From: Candidatus Rifleibacteriota bacterium
GTDB lineage: Bacteria > Riflebacteria > Ozemobacteria > Ozemobacterales > Ozemobacteraceae
Assembly (NCBI GenBank): GCA_022704885.1
Contig: JAKJFO010000190.1
Span: 312-7,674 of the forward strand
Reading direction: 5' to 3'
DNA: 7,363 nucleotides
The notes under the pieces are model-generated. The model saw only the letters and a list, made by a program, of their open reading frames with translations, was not told the DNA's origin and searched no databases. Below are positions 1-5,678 of the stretch, in pieces. Numbering within the stretch: position 1 is the first letter of the stretch; every line of letters begins with the position of its first letter. A program made the translations under genes and the position numbers.

Positions 1-1124
1 CCGCCGATGCCAATCACTGTAGACGCATCTGTCTGGGTACAGCCGACGAAGAGCACGTCATCGCGCACTTCTCTTCTTTCGCGCGCAGTTATGATGAGGC
101 CGGTATAGGGCACGGCAAGCCTGAGCAGTGTCACGATTTTTTTGAAATCTTCATCTGATACGAAGTGCTTCTGATGATCGGCCTGTCTGAACAATGGCGA
201 ATTGCTGGCCGGAGTTATGCGCGGAAACGAAATCGTGTGCGGGCCTACGCCAAATCTCTGTTCGAGTTCTATGGCGTGATAAAGCAGACCCATCAGGTCG
301 AAGCGCCAGTCATAAAGACCGAACAGGCAGCCGATCGCGACATCGTCGATTCCGGCCTCGTAAGCGCGATGATGTACATAGAGACGCCACTGATAATTGC
401 CCTTGATGGTGTTGGCCGGATGCAGCTGACGGTATGTTTCGTGGTGATATGTTTCTTGAAAAACCTGGTAAGTGCCGATGCCGACTTCGTGCAGTTTACG
501 CAGGTCGTCTACGCATAGCGGGGCGGCATTGACATTGACGCGGCGAATCTCGCTGTGACCTTTGCGGGTTTTCACGCTGACTTCGTAAATGCTTTTGATT
601 GCTTCGGCAATATAGTTGCCATCGCTGTCTGGATGTTCTCCAAATACTGCAATTACACGCTTGTGCCCGATACGACCGGCGATAGCTTCGGCTTCGGCTT
701 TGATCTGATCCATGTTGAGGCGTTCGCGTTTTTCGTGGGTGTTATCGCTGCGGAAGCCACAGTAAAGGCAGTTGTTAACACAATAGTTGCTGCAGTAGAG
801 TGGCGCGAATGTGATGATGCGGTTATCGTAGATCTTGTGCTTGATACGGGCCGCCATCTCATACATTTCCTGCCAGACTTCCGGATCTTTGACCTTGATC
901 AGGGTGGCAAGCTCTTCTGGTGACAGAGTCTTGATGTCGAAAGATTTCGCGAGAATCTCGCGGACTCTCTCGCGTGAGGGTTCCTGGCTCGAATCGATCT
1001 GTTGCCAGATTTTGTCGTCGTCGATAAAATCTTTGCCATCGACGAGATAGCGCTCGTATTCCTCGGGCTTTATAACCTTGTTGATCCAGGAAGAAGCAGA
1101 AACTTTTTCGTTAACCAGATGCAT
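1..1124 (-). CDS. hydG: [FeFe]-hydrogenase H-cluster radical SAM maturase HydG (3' end outside window)
   Basis: HydG is a cytoplasmic radical-SAM enzyme that cleaves tyrosine to supply CO and cyanide for the H-cluster of [FeFe]-hydrogenase. The frame is open from an ATG at 1124 to the window edge, giving 374 residues; family members are about 470, so the C-terminal domain with the auxiliary-cluster cysteines is cut off. Visible hallmarks are the radical-SAM CX3CX2C motif (C115, C119, C122, in CVNNCLYCGF), then VNVNAAPL, GIGTYQVFQETYH, AGIDDVAIGCLFGLYDWRF and GVGPHTISFPR, all typical of HydG rather than ThiH. A Shine-Dalgarno GGGAGG at 1131-1136 lies six bases before the ATG and supports this start. 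The gene follows the TM1266-type regulator by 19 bases and is surely co-transcribed with it. An additional cysteine (C111) sits just before the motif, and the segment GCTQTDAS near the left edge differs from the GVSQISAGS I remember in classical HydG. Confidence 0.9.
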   Translation of the reverse strand, partial: MHLVNEKVSASSWINKVIKPEEYERYLVDGKDFIDDDKIWQQIDSSQEPSRERVREILAKSFDIKTLSPEELATLIKVKDPEVWQEMYEMAARIKHKIYDNRIITFAPLYCSNYCVNNCLYCGFRSDNTHEKRERLNMDQIKAEAEAIAGRIGHKRVIAVFGEHPDSDGNYIAEAIKSIYEVSVKTRKGHSEIRRVNVNAAPLCVDDLRKLHEVGIGTYQVFQETYHHETYRQLHPANTIKGNYQWRLYVHHRAYEAGIDDVAIGCLFGLYDWRFDLMGLLYHAIELEQRFGVGPHTISFPRITPASNSPLFRQADHQKHFVSDEDFKKIVTLLRLAVPYTGLIITARERREVRDDVLFVGCTQTDASTVIGIG

Positions 1125-1143
1125 TGTCAGCCTCCCTTTCAAA

Positions 1144-1422
1144 TCATGAGCGGGTTAGAACGGCTTTCACGCTGACATCTGGAAGTTGCCCGATTTTTCC
1201 GGTCATGGCGCCGATCTCTTCATTGGTGCCATCGACGATCAGAGATACGACAGAAACCCCGCGTTCTTTATAGGGAAGGCCCATGCGGCCCACAATAATA
1301 CCGGAAAACTGATGCAGCAGCGCGTTGAAATCGCTGAAAGCGCGGTCGGGGTTTCTCAGTATCACTGCAACAACGCCTAGACGGCGCTTTTCCTGCAGGT
1401 CGTTTGAAGGATCGTCTATCAT
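1144..1422 (-). CDS. TM1266-type iron-only hydrogenase system regulator (ACT-like)
   Basis: This 92-residue protein matches the small TM1266 family (putative iron-only hydrogenase system regulator), which has an ACT/NikR-C-like ferredoxin fold and is found beside hydE, hydF and hydG. Recognisable segments are RRLGVVAVIL (residues about 13-22), the central IIVGRMGLPYKERGVSVVSLIVDGT and the C-terminal EEIGAMTGKIGQLPDVSVKAVL; 'GRMG.P....G....S...DGT' is the family signature. There is no DNA-binding domain, so direct transcriptional regulation is unproven; a role as ligand sensor or partner of the maturases is equally possible. The ATG at 1422 is preceded by AGGAG (1429-1433) at six bases. It is the first gene of the hydrogenase operon, with a leader of roughly 70 bases from the predicted promoter. 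The family assignment is firm; the molecular function is unknown for the family as far as I know. Confidence 0.88.
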   Translation of the reverse strand: MIDDPSNDLQEKRRLGVVAVILRNPDRAFSDFNALLHQFSGIIVGRMGLPYKERGVSVVSLIVDGTNEEIGAMTGKIGQLPDVSVKAVLTRS

Positions 1423-1468
1423 CGGTCACTCCTCGGTGTCAGGCTGTAAGCCCTTCAACTCAGAAATG

Positions 1469-1492
1469 TTGTGAATATGAAATTTTTCACAA
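1469..1492 (-). promoter_or_regulatory. Rex-like operator / inverted repeat at the hydrogenase operon start
   Basis: A perfect inverted repeat TTGTGAA-N10-TTCACAA lies just downstream of the -10 box, spanning about +2 to +26 of the predicted transcript, where a repressor would block initiation. Each arm is identical to the half-site of Rex, the NADH/NAD+-sensing repressor (general consensus TTGTGAA-N4-TTCACAA). Read on the minus strand from 1492 to 1475, TTGTGAAAAATTTCATAT fits that consensus with the correct N4 spacing, all-A/T spacer, and 12 of 14 arm bases. The third half-site at 1469-1475 is six bases further on. Assignment to Rex is inference: the spacing of the perfect repeat (N10) is not canonical, and no rex gene is in the window. 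Confidence 0.6.
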
Positions 1493-1500
1493 ACAAGAAT

Positions 1501-1528
1501 ATTATACTCGTTTTTCGGCCTTTTGCAA
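1501..1528 (-). promoter_or_regulatory. Sigma-70-type promoter of the hydrogenase maturation operon
   Basis: On the minus strand there is TTGCAA (1528-1523) as -35, a 16-base spacer, and a perfect TATAAT (1506-1501) as -10. Transcription should begin near 1494, about 70 bases before the regulator gene's ATG at 1422. The perfect -10 box, the position upstream of the first gene, and the overlapping operator make this the best promoter in the window. Confidence 0.72.
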
Positions 1529-1570
1529 GATCTTTATCGCTGATTCAACTTTTTAACGCCTTCTGGAGCC

Positions 1571-1667
1571 TGCGATTGCTTCGCTTCGCGCAGCATAGCG
1601 AACAAAAGCGTCATTCCCGCGAAAGCGGGAATCCCGTGTTGCTTTCAGCCATATCAGTGCGATTGCT
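1571..1667. repeat. Hairpin-rich intergenic repeat with 'ATTCCCGC GAAA GCGGGAAT' core
   Basis: The core at 1613-1632 is a perfect 8-bp stem closed by a GAAA tetraloop; it resembles the small dispersed repeat found in many bacteria (similar to Neisseria dRS3-type elements), recognisable when translated as HSRESGNPV. A second hairpin, TTCGCT...AGCGAA, sits at 1580-1602. A further 5-bp pairing, AAAGC (1605-1609) with GCTTT (1641-1645), can extend the core. The 10-base direct repeat TGCGATTGCT occurs at both ends (1571-1580 and 1658-1667). The element lies downstream of the SppA gene and upstream of the hydrogenase promoter, so it may also help end SppA-operon transcription, although the T-run after the stem (CTTTT) is short. 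Copy number elsewhere in the genome cannot be seen here. Confidence 0.65.
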
Positions 1668-1686
1668 CTGATCGCTGCTTCAAGCT

Positions 1687-2667
1687 TCAGCGGAACAGCA
1701 GCCGGGGAGTAGAGCTTTCGCTAAACAGCTGACGTAACTCGGTGCGCAGTGCAGGTATTCCAGAACTCATTGCGCTCATGTCAGAAAGAATTTCAGATAT
1801 GCTTTTCTTCGTGACACGCTTGACCAGAGCGGCAGATTCGATGCCGGCCAGTTTGCATGCTTCGCCCATGGCATCTTCGCGGTAACCGATGGCGTCGATG
1901 AGGCCGAGTTCTTTGGCCCGTGCAGCGGTAAAAATGCCGCCGTCAGCGATTTTTACGACCTGCTCGCGACTGAGATTGCGACTTTCGCTGACAATATCGA
2001 CGAACCGGTCGTAGATGCTGTTAATGATTCCCAGAAGCATTTCACGTTCTTCTGGAGTGACTTCTTTAAAAGGCGACAGCAGATCTTTCATCGGGGTTTT
2101 TTCAGATTTTAGCGTTACTGCCTTGAAGCCGACTTTCTGGGCAAGTTCTTCAAGGTTCACCGCCTGCATCAGTACACCGATGCTGCCGATTATCGACGTC
2201 GGATGCGCCAGAATCTTCTTTGCTGCACAGGCTACATAATATGCGCCAGAGGCTCCCATGGTTCCGATGATGGCCACTACGGGCTTTTCGGTTTCTTTCT
2301 GCACCTTTTTGAGTTGCTGATAAACTATATCGCTGGCAGTCACTTCACCGCCTGGCGAGTTAATCTCAAGCAGAATAGCCTTGACCGCTTTGCGTTTGCG
2401 CGCCACTTCGAGATCGCTTTTGAGGTTTTCAAAAAGGTCTTTTTCGATTTTAAAAGGCATCGACTCATCGTTGTCCTGTTCCTGAATCACGCCTTTGAGG
2501 CTGATCAGCAGAATTTCTTCCTTGGCGTCTTCGTCGCCGTCGACAAATTTTACGCGAATGGTTTTTTTCGTTTCAGAACCGCCGAACAGGCCAAGAAGCC
2601 CCTGTGCCGGCAATGGCGATTCGCTTAAGCCGATGATGAGCAGCAGAAACAATGCAATTTTTTTCAT
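1687..2667 (-). CDS. sppA: Signal peptide peptidase SppA, short (S49) type
   Basis: A 326-residue membrane-associated serine protease of family S49 that degrades signal peptides left in the membrane after secretion. The N-terminus (residues 1-22) is a hydrophobic signal or anchor segment with two lysines. The ClpP-like fold follows: LLEINSPGG (about 99-107), the nucleophile Ser140 in GTMGASGAYYVA, PTSIIGSIGV (156-165), and the general-base Lys194 in PMKDLLSPF. The Ser-Lys spacing of 54 agrees with the Bacillus-type enzyme (S147/K199). The length suits the single-domain form, not the double-length E. coli SppA. The ATG at 2667 has AGGAG (2675-2679) seven bases upstream. The gene starts 13 bases after the stop of the OYE-like gene and is co-transcribed with it; no functional link between the two is obvious. 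The C-terminal 40 residues are Ser/Arg-rich and may be disordered. Confidence 0.92.
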   Translation of the reverse strand: MKKIALFLLLIIGLSESPLPAQGLLGLFGGSETKKTIRVKFVDGDEDAKEEILLISLKGVIQEQDNDESMPFKIEKDLFENLKSDLEVARKRKAVKAILLEINSPGGEVTASDIVYQQLKKVQKETEKPVVAIIGTMGASGAYYVACAAKKILAHPTSIIGSIGVLMQAVNLEELAQKVGFKAVTLKSEKTPMKDLLSPFKEVTPEEREMLLGIINSIYDRFVDIVSESRNLSREQVVKIADGGIFTAARAKELGLIDAIGYREDAMGEACKLAGIESAALVKRVTKKSISEILSDMSAMSSGIPALRTELRQLFSESSTPRLLFR

Positions 2668-2680
2668 ATACAGTCTCCTG

Positions 2681-3778
2681 TTAAATTATTCGAGCGAATG
2701 GGATATGTTTGTCCGGGCAGCCTTTTGACGCAGCGATACAAACTTTGCAGCGCAGGCAGGGCGGGCCCGTGAATTCTTCGGGTTTGCCGGCAAAGGAGGG
2801 CAGGCGCGGGTTGCGATTGAGGGTTCTGCCGAGTGAGACAAGGTCGCAGAAGCCTCGGCTGATCTTTTGTTCAGCTGCAGCAGGTCGCTCAATTTTTCCT
2901 GAAAGAATCACCGGGTGAGCAATCTCATACCTGAATATCTGTGCATCTTCGGCGAAGGGGGTTCCGGGGGCTTCTTTGCCGACTGCGGGGTGAATCATCA
3001 GCGGGTTGCCGATTATCAGACCTTCAGTGACATGAAAGATGTCGACCCCTTCCTGCTTGAGAATCTTTGCAGAATTGATTGCATGCCTTATGCCACTGCC
3101 GCCGGGCAGCAGATCCTTTAGGGAAAGACGCATCACCAGAGTCAGATCGGGCGTGACATTTTTGATGCCCCTGATGATCTGTCTGGCAAAAAAAGCGCCA
3201 CCAGCATTTGTGCTGCTGTATTCGTCATCTCTTGTATTGGTGAGGGGTGATAGAAACTGCTGAATCAGGCTGCCTTCGGCGCCCTGCACCTCTATGCCGG
3301 AAAATCCGGCGTTCCAGGCCACGACTGCCGCAGCGACATAATCGCGGATTGTCTGGTCAAGCATTTCCTGGGGCATCGGCCGGATGTCTGCGGTAACTCT
3401 TTTGAGCAAGGGCCTGCCGACGCCATAATTTTTTTTACCATCGATCGGCAGGCTGTTGCAGCCACCATGAAACAGTTGAAGAACTGGCAGGGCACCGCCC
3501 CGGCGTATTTTCTCGGCGACCTGCGAGAGGCCGGTGAGAATGTCTGGATGCGACACATTCAGATGTTTTGTCCAGGCTCTGGCAGCACTTGAAATGGCGG
3601 CACCCTCGACGATTACTGCAGCGACACCCGTCTCGGCAATGCGTTGATAATATTCGACAGTATCGGCCGTGACCAGACCATCGAAATCGCAGGTCATGCT
3701 TGGAGGCGGAGCCGCGATCATGCGGTTTTTAAAAGTGCGGTTGCCGAGATCGAAAGGGCTTGTCAGGCTTGGATTCAT
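2681..3778 (-). CDS. Old Yellow Enzyme-family flavoprotein with C-terminal cysteine cluster
   Basis: A 365-residue TIM-barrel protein of the NADH:flavin oxidoreductase/OYE family, binding FMN and normally reducing activated C=C bonds in the cytoplasm. Family landmarks are the N-terminal FKNRMIAAPP (16-25), LQLFHGG (100-106), the QQFLSPLTNTRDDEY strand (173-187), and phosphate-binding LSGKI (292-296) plus VSLGRTLNRNP (314-324). The C-terminus holds C341, C344, C347 and C354 (CX2CX2CX6C), resembling the [4Fe-4S] site of 2,4-dienoyl-CoA reductase-like enzymes but more compact; the flavin/NAD domains that follow in those longer enzymes are absent. The usual substrate-binding His-X-X-His/Asn and Tyr (H.AHGY) are replaced by Q165, E168 and S170 in QGAEGS, and the conserved YGGS by YSST. 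Substrate is therefore unpredictable. No Shine-Dalgarno site precedes the ATG, and a promoter -10 lies six bases upstream. First gene of the operon with sppA. Confidence 0.88.
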   Translation of the reverse strand: MNPSLTSPFDLGNRTFKNRMIAAPPPSMTCDFDGLVTADTVEYYQRIAETGVAAVIVEGAAISSAARAWTKHLNVSHPDILTGLSQVAEKIRRGGALPVLQLFHGGCNSLPIDGKKNYGVGRPLLKRVTADIRPMPQEMLDQTIRDYVAAAVVAWNAGFSGIEVQGAEGSLIQQFLSPLTNTRDDEYSSTNAGGAFFARQIIRGIKNVTPDLTLVMRLSLKDLLPGGSGIRHAINSAKILKQEGVDIFHVTEGLIIGNPLMIHPAVGKEAPGTPFAEDAQIFRYEIAHPVILSGKIERPAAAEQKISRGFCDLVSLGRTLNRNPRLPSFAGKPEEFTGPPCLRCKVCIAASKGCPDKHIPFARII

Positions 3779-3784
3779 GCTCTG

Positions 3785-3813
3785 ATATTACAGCGGACGC
3801 GCCCAAGAATCAA
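3785..3813 (-). promoter_or_regulatory. Candidate promoter giving a leaderless transcript for the OYE-like gene
   Basis: On the minus strand TTGATT (3813-3808), a 17-base spacer and TAATAT (3790-3785) precede the ATG at 3778 by only six bases, so transcription would start at or next to the start codon. Each hexamer matches consensus at four of six positions. The lack of a Shine-Dalgarno sequence at this gene fits a leaderless message. This is inference from motif spacing only. Confidence 0.4.
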
Positions 3814-3853
3814 GCAGGTGATTTTACCGGCATATTGTGATAAACTTGCCGCC

Positions 3854-4756
3854 ATGAATACTATTCCAGAATTCCCACAACAGACAGAACTTACACTCGC
3901 ACACAACGATATCATCAGGGCAGCCGTATCAGCACAAGGCATCAGGGCTGCCGAATACTCATTCTATTATCTGACTGGCTGGTATTATAACCGCCCGGCG
4001 CGCATAAGTCGTATCGGGGATCGCTTTGTGCTTGACGTAGAAGGTAAGCAGGGTGGACACATTTTTCTTGGGCCGTTTGGTACCGGGCCGCTTATACCTG
4101 CGGTTGAAAAACTTCTCAATCATGCTGTCAGCGATTTTGGTGAAGAAAGGGTTTTGCATTTTCTGCCCGGCTCCCTGGCCGAAGCGATAATGGCAGAGAT
4201 GACTCCAACCAGAATCGTAGAGCACCGCGATTACTTCGATTATCTCTATCTGCGTGAAGAGCTCTCAGACCTCTCAGGCCGCAAATTTCAGAAGCGCCGC
4301 AACCAGCTCAACAAGATTCAACGCGAAAACAGCGCTGAAGTTGTTCCCCTGCTCGAGAAAGATATCGAACAGATTTTTATCTGTTTCGATCGTTGGTACG
4401 AAAAATATGGCGATGACGATCCTTTTCTCGAAATGGAAAAGCAGTCGATCAGGCGAGCGCTGCCCAATCTTTGGAAACTTGGCGGTCAGGGGATCCGGGT
4501 TAAAATTGCCGACAACATGTGCGGAATCAGCTGGGCGGTGCCGATTTCTGATGACACCTGGCTGGTGCCGGTCGAAAAAGCTGCGCGCGAAGTAAAGGGA
4601 ATGTACCAGTATGTCAACTGGGCGCTCGCCAACAGTCTGCCTGCCTCAGCGAAGATTCTCAACCGCGAGGCCGATCTCGGCATCGAAGGTCTGCGAACTG
4701 CCAAAGAACGCTACAACCCGATGGGTTTCGAAAAAAAGATCACGCTCTGGTTCTGA
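3854..4756 (+). CDS. DUF2156 protein (phosphatidylglycerol lysyltransferase C-terminal-like)
   Basis: A 300-residue soluble protein of the DUF2156 / LPG-synthase C-terminal family, made of two GNAT-like acyltransferase folds. In MprF such a domain transfers an aminoacyl group from tRNA to phosphatidylglycerol; free-standing proteins like this one, without membrane helices, have no established function. Family signatures are YLREELSDLSGRKFQKRRN (about 132-150), followed by QLNKIQREN, then WALAN (256-260) and the C-terminal ILNREADLGIEGLRTAKERYNP (268-289). The ATG at 3854 is preferred: it opens the conserved region, while an in-frame ATG at 3644 would add 70 residues lying antisense inside the divergent flavoprotein gene. 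No good Shine-Dalgarno site is present; a weak GATAAA box (3839-3844) lies 9 bases upstream, so the leader may be very short. It shares a 75-base divergent promoter region with the OYE-like gene. Confidence 0.85.
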   Translation: MNTIPEFPQQTELTLAHNDIIRAAVSAQGIRAAEYSFYYLTGWYYNRPARISRIGDRFVLDVEGKQGGHIFLGPFGTGPLIPAVEKLLNHAVSDFGEERVLHFLPGSLAEAIMAEMTPTRIVEHRDYFDYLYLREELSDLSGRKFQKRRNQLNKIQRENSAEVVPLLEKDIEQIFICFDRWYEKYGDDDPFLEMEKQSIRRALPNLWKLGGQGIRVKIADNMCGISWAVPISDDTWLVPVEKAAREVKGMYQYVNWALANSLPASAKILNREADLGIEGLRTAKERYNPMGFEKKITLWF

Positions 4757-4831
4757 CGCCCTGTGTACAACGGGGGTTAATTTTCTGCGGTTTTATGTCG
4801 ATATATAGATTAAGACTGCAGGAGATTAACC

Positions 4832-5431
4832 ATGAAAAAACAAGGGCAAACAGATCTGTTCTGGCAGTTGACCAAATCGGTATTGTCGTTTTTCGCAGTA
4901 GCTCTTATTTTGAGCGGATGCGCGGCTGAATCACCCAACCCTCTGGCGGTAGAAAAACTCAACGGAGACCCACCAAAACAGGAACTCCTGACAATGGATC
5001 TTGATTGTCGTGGCATCATAAATGGCATTTACGAACCGGGTGGAACCGTGCCATACCGCGCCAACATGTATCCGATCAATTATACTGGCAAATGGGATCT
5101 GATTCCGATGGAAAAGAGCCAGTGGTACATGATCACCAGCGATGATCCGGGCGCCCGTATCGACGTCGTCGCCACCATGAGCCGCGTTATCTTTGATTTC
5201 TGGAACTACGAAATGTATGCCAATCCCGGCAAGGTCTCGTTCGAAATCGACGGCAGGTCTCTGGGCAGCTTTGATCTGGCGCGCTCGGCCCCTGATGGCA
5301 TGCCTTATCTGAATTATCAGATTACCACCCAGAAAAATACGGTAGCGACAATCAGCATGAAGCTTGAATCAGGCCGGGTAACCCTCGTTGGCTACCTCAT
5401 CAATTTTCTCGATCCTGATTTTCCCTATTAA
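4832..5431 (+). CDS. Orphan lipoprotein, probable beta-rich exported domain
   Basis: A 199-residue predicted lipoprotein that I do not recognise. Residues 1-30 form a lipoprotein signal peptide: MKK, a hydrophobic run, and lipobox LSGC with the acylated cysteine at C30. The mature part begins with a Ser/Pro/Asn-rich linker to about residue 50. The rest alternates short hydrophobic strands with Gly/Asp turns, for example KVSFEIDGRSLGSFDL and TVATISMKLESGRVTLVGYLI, which suggests a beta-sandwich of the carbohydrate-binding or galactose-binding kind; this is inference from pattern only. C59 is the only other cysteine. The ATG at 4832 has AGGAG (4819-4823 region) at about seven bases. It lies 75 bases after the DUF2156 gene; an AT-rich TATATA at 4802-4807 may be its own -10, but no convincing -35 is present. 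Its stop codon overlaps that of the convergent carrier gene. Confidence 0.8.
   Translation: MKKQGQTDLFWQLTKSVLSFFAVALILSGCAAESPNPLAVEKLNGDPPKQELLTMDLDCRGIINGIYEPGGTVPYRANMYPINYTGKWDLIPMEKSQWYMITSDDPGARIDVVATMSRVIFDFWNYEMYANPGKVSFEIDGRSLGSFDLARSAPDGMPYLNYQITTQKNTVATISMKLESGRVTLVGYLINFLDPDFPY
5428..5431. other. Overlapping convergent stop codons (TTAA)
   Basis: The lipoprotein gene ends with TAA at 5429-5431 and the convergent carrier gene ends with TAA at 5430-5428 on the other strand, so the two genes share the palindrome TTAA. No intergenic space and hence no conventional terminator hairpin exists between them. Confidence 0.9.
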
Positions 5432-5661
5432 CCGCCACCAACCATCAGCATGAGTTCAAGTCGGTCGCCGGCCTTGAGATTGTCGCTGTGCGCGCATCTT
5501 TTGCCGTTCTTGACGACCTGAATGAAATCGAGATGCGCTTTGTCGAAATGCAGGGTTTCTAGAAAGTCTCTGACACTGGTTTTTTCTTTGATTTCGAAAT
5601 CCTGTTTTTTCTGGTGTGGTCCGCAGCTGATTGCACCAACAAATTCTACATTGATTTTCAT
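5428..5661 (-). CDS. Ubiquitin-like MoaD/ThiS-type sulfur carrier protein
   Basis: A 77-residue beta-grasp protein ending in MVGGG. In the MoaD/ThiS family the C-terminal diglycine is adenylated by an E1-like enzyme and converted to a thiocarboxylate that donates sulfur to molybdopterin, thiazole, cysteine, tungsten-cofactor or tRNA pathways. The pattern is typical: N-terminal strand MKINVEF, SVRDFLETL helix (29-37), VVKNGK (49-54), and NLKAGDRLELMLMVGGG at the end. The start at 5661 is chosen because AGGAG (5667-5671) lies five bases before it; an in-frame ATG at 5697 would add 12 residues that overlap the end of the E1 gene and lack such a site. It is the last gene of the operon, 17 bases after the E1-like gene, its obvious activating enzyme. 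No moaE, thiG or thiH is nearby, so the pathway served is undetermined. Confidence 0.87.
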   Translation of the reverse strand: MKINVEFVGAISCGPHQKKQDFEIKEKTSVRDFLETLHFDKAHLDFIQVVKNGKRCAHSDNLKAGDRLELMLMVGGG

Positions 5662-5666
5662 TTCTG

Positions 5667-5671
5667 CTCCT
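5667..5671 (-). promoter_or_regulatory. Shine-Dalgarno site fixing the start of the sulfur carrier gene
   Basis: AGGAG on the minus strand, five bases before the ATG at 5661 and just after the stop of the E1-like gene (5679-5681). It decides for the 77-residue product over a 12-residue longer one from 5697. Confidence 0.8.
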
Positions 5672-5678
5672 GTTTGAG

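Noticed and set aside
555..923. 122-codon open frame on the plus strand
   Set aside because: Antisense to hydG, which has unmistakable motifs; no ribosome-binding site or recognisable protein.
1470..1491. CRP/FNR-type site (TGTGA...TCACA) in the hydrogenase promoter
   Set aside because: The spacing is 12 bases rather than the 6 of CRP, and the arms do not fit FNR (TTGAT-N4-ATCAA); the Rex half-site match is better.
1471..1671. Small open frame of 66 codons on the plus strand in the intergenic region
   Set aside because: It runs through the operator, promoter and repeat; the HSRESGNPV stretch is the usual by-product of translating the palindromic repeat.
2203..2628. 141-codon open frame on the plus strand
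   Set aside because: It is antisense inside sppA, whose protein has clear catalytic motifs; the composition (many Phe and His) is that of a mirror frame.
3644..3853. In-frame upstream extension of the DUF2156 gene to an ATG at 3644
   Set aside because: The 70 additional residues lie antisense within the flavoprotein gene, show no family similarity, and would remove the divergent promoter region; the conserved protein begins after the ATG at 3854.
4757..4785. Terminator after the DUF2156 gene (CCC...GGGGG then TTAATTTT)
   Set aside because: The stem would be only about three base pairs around a long loop, too weak to call.
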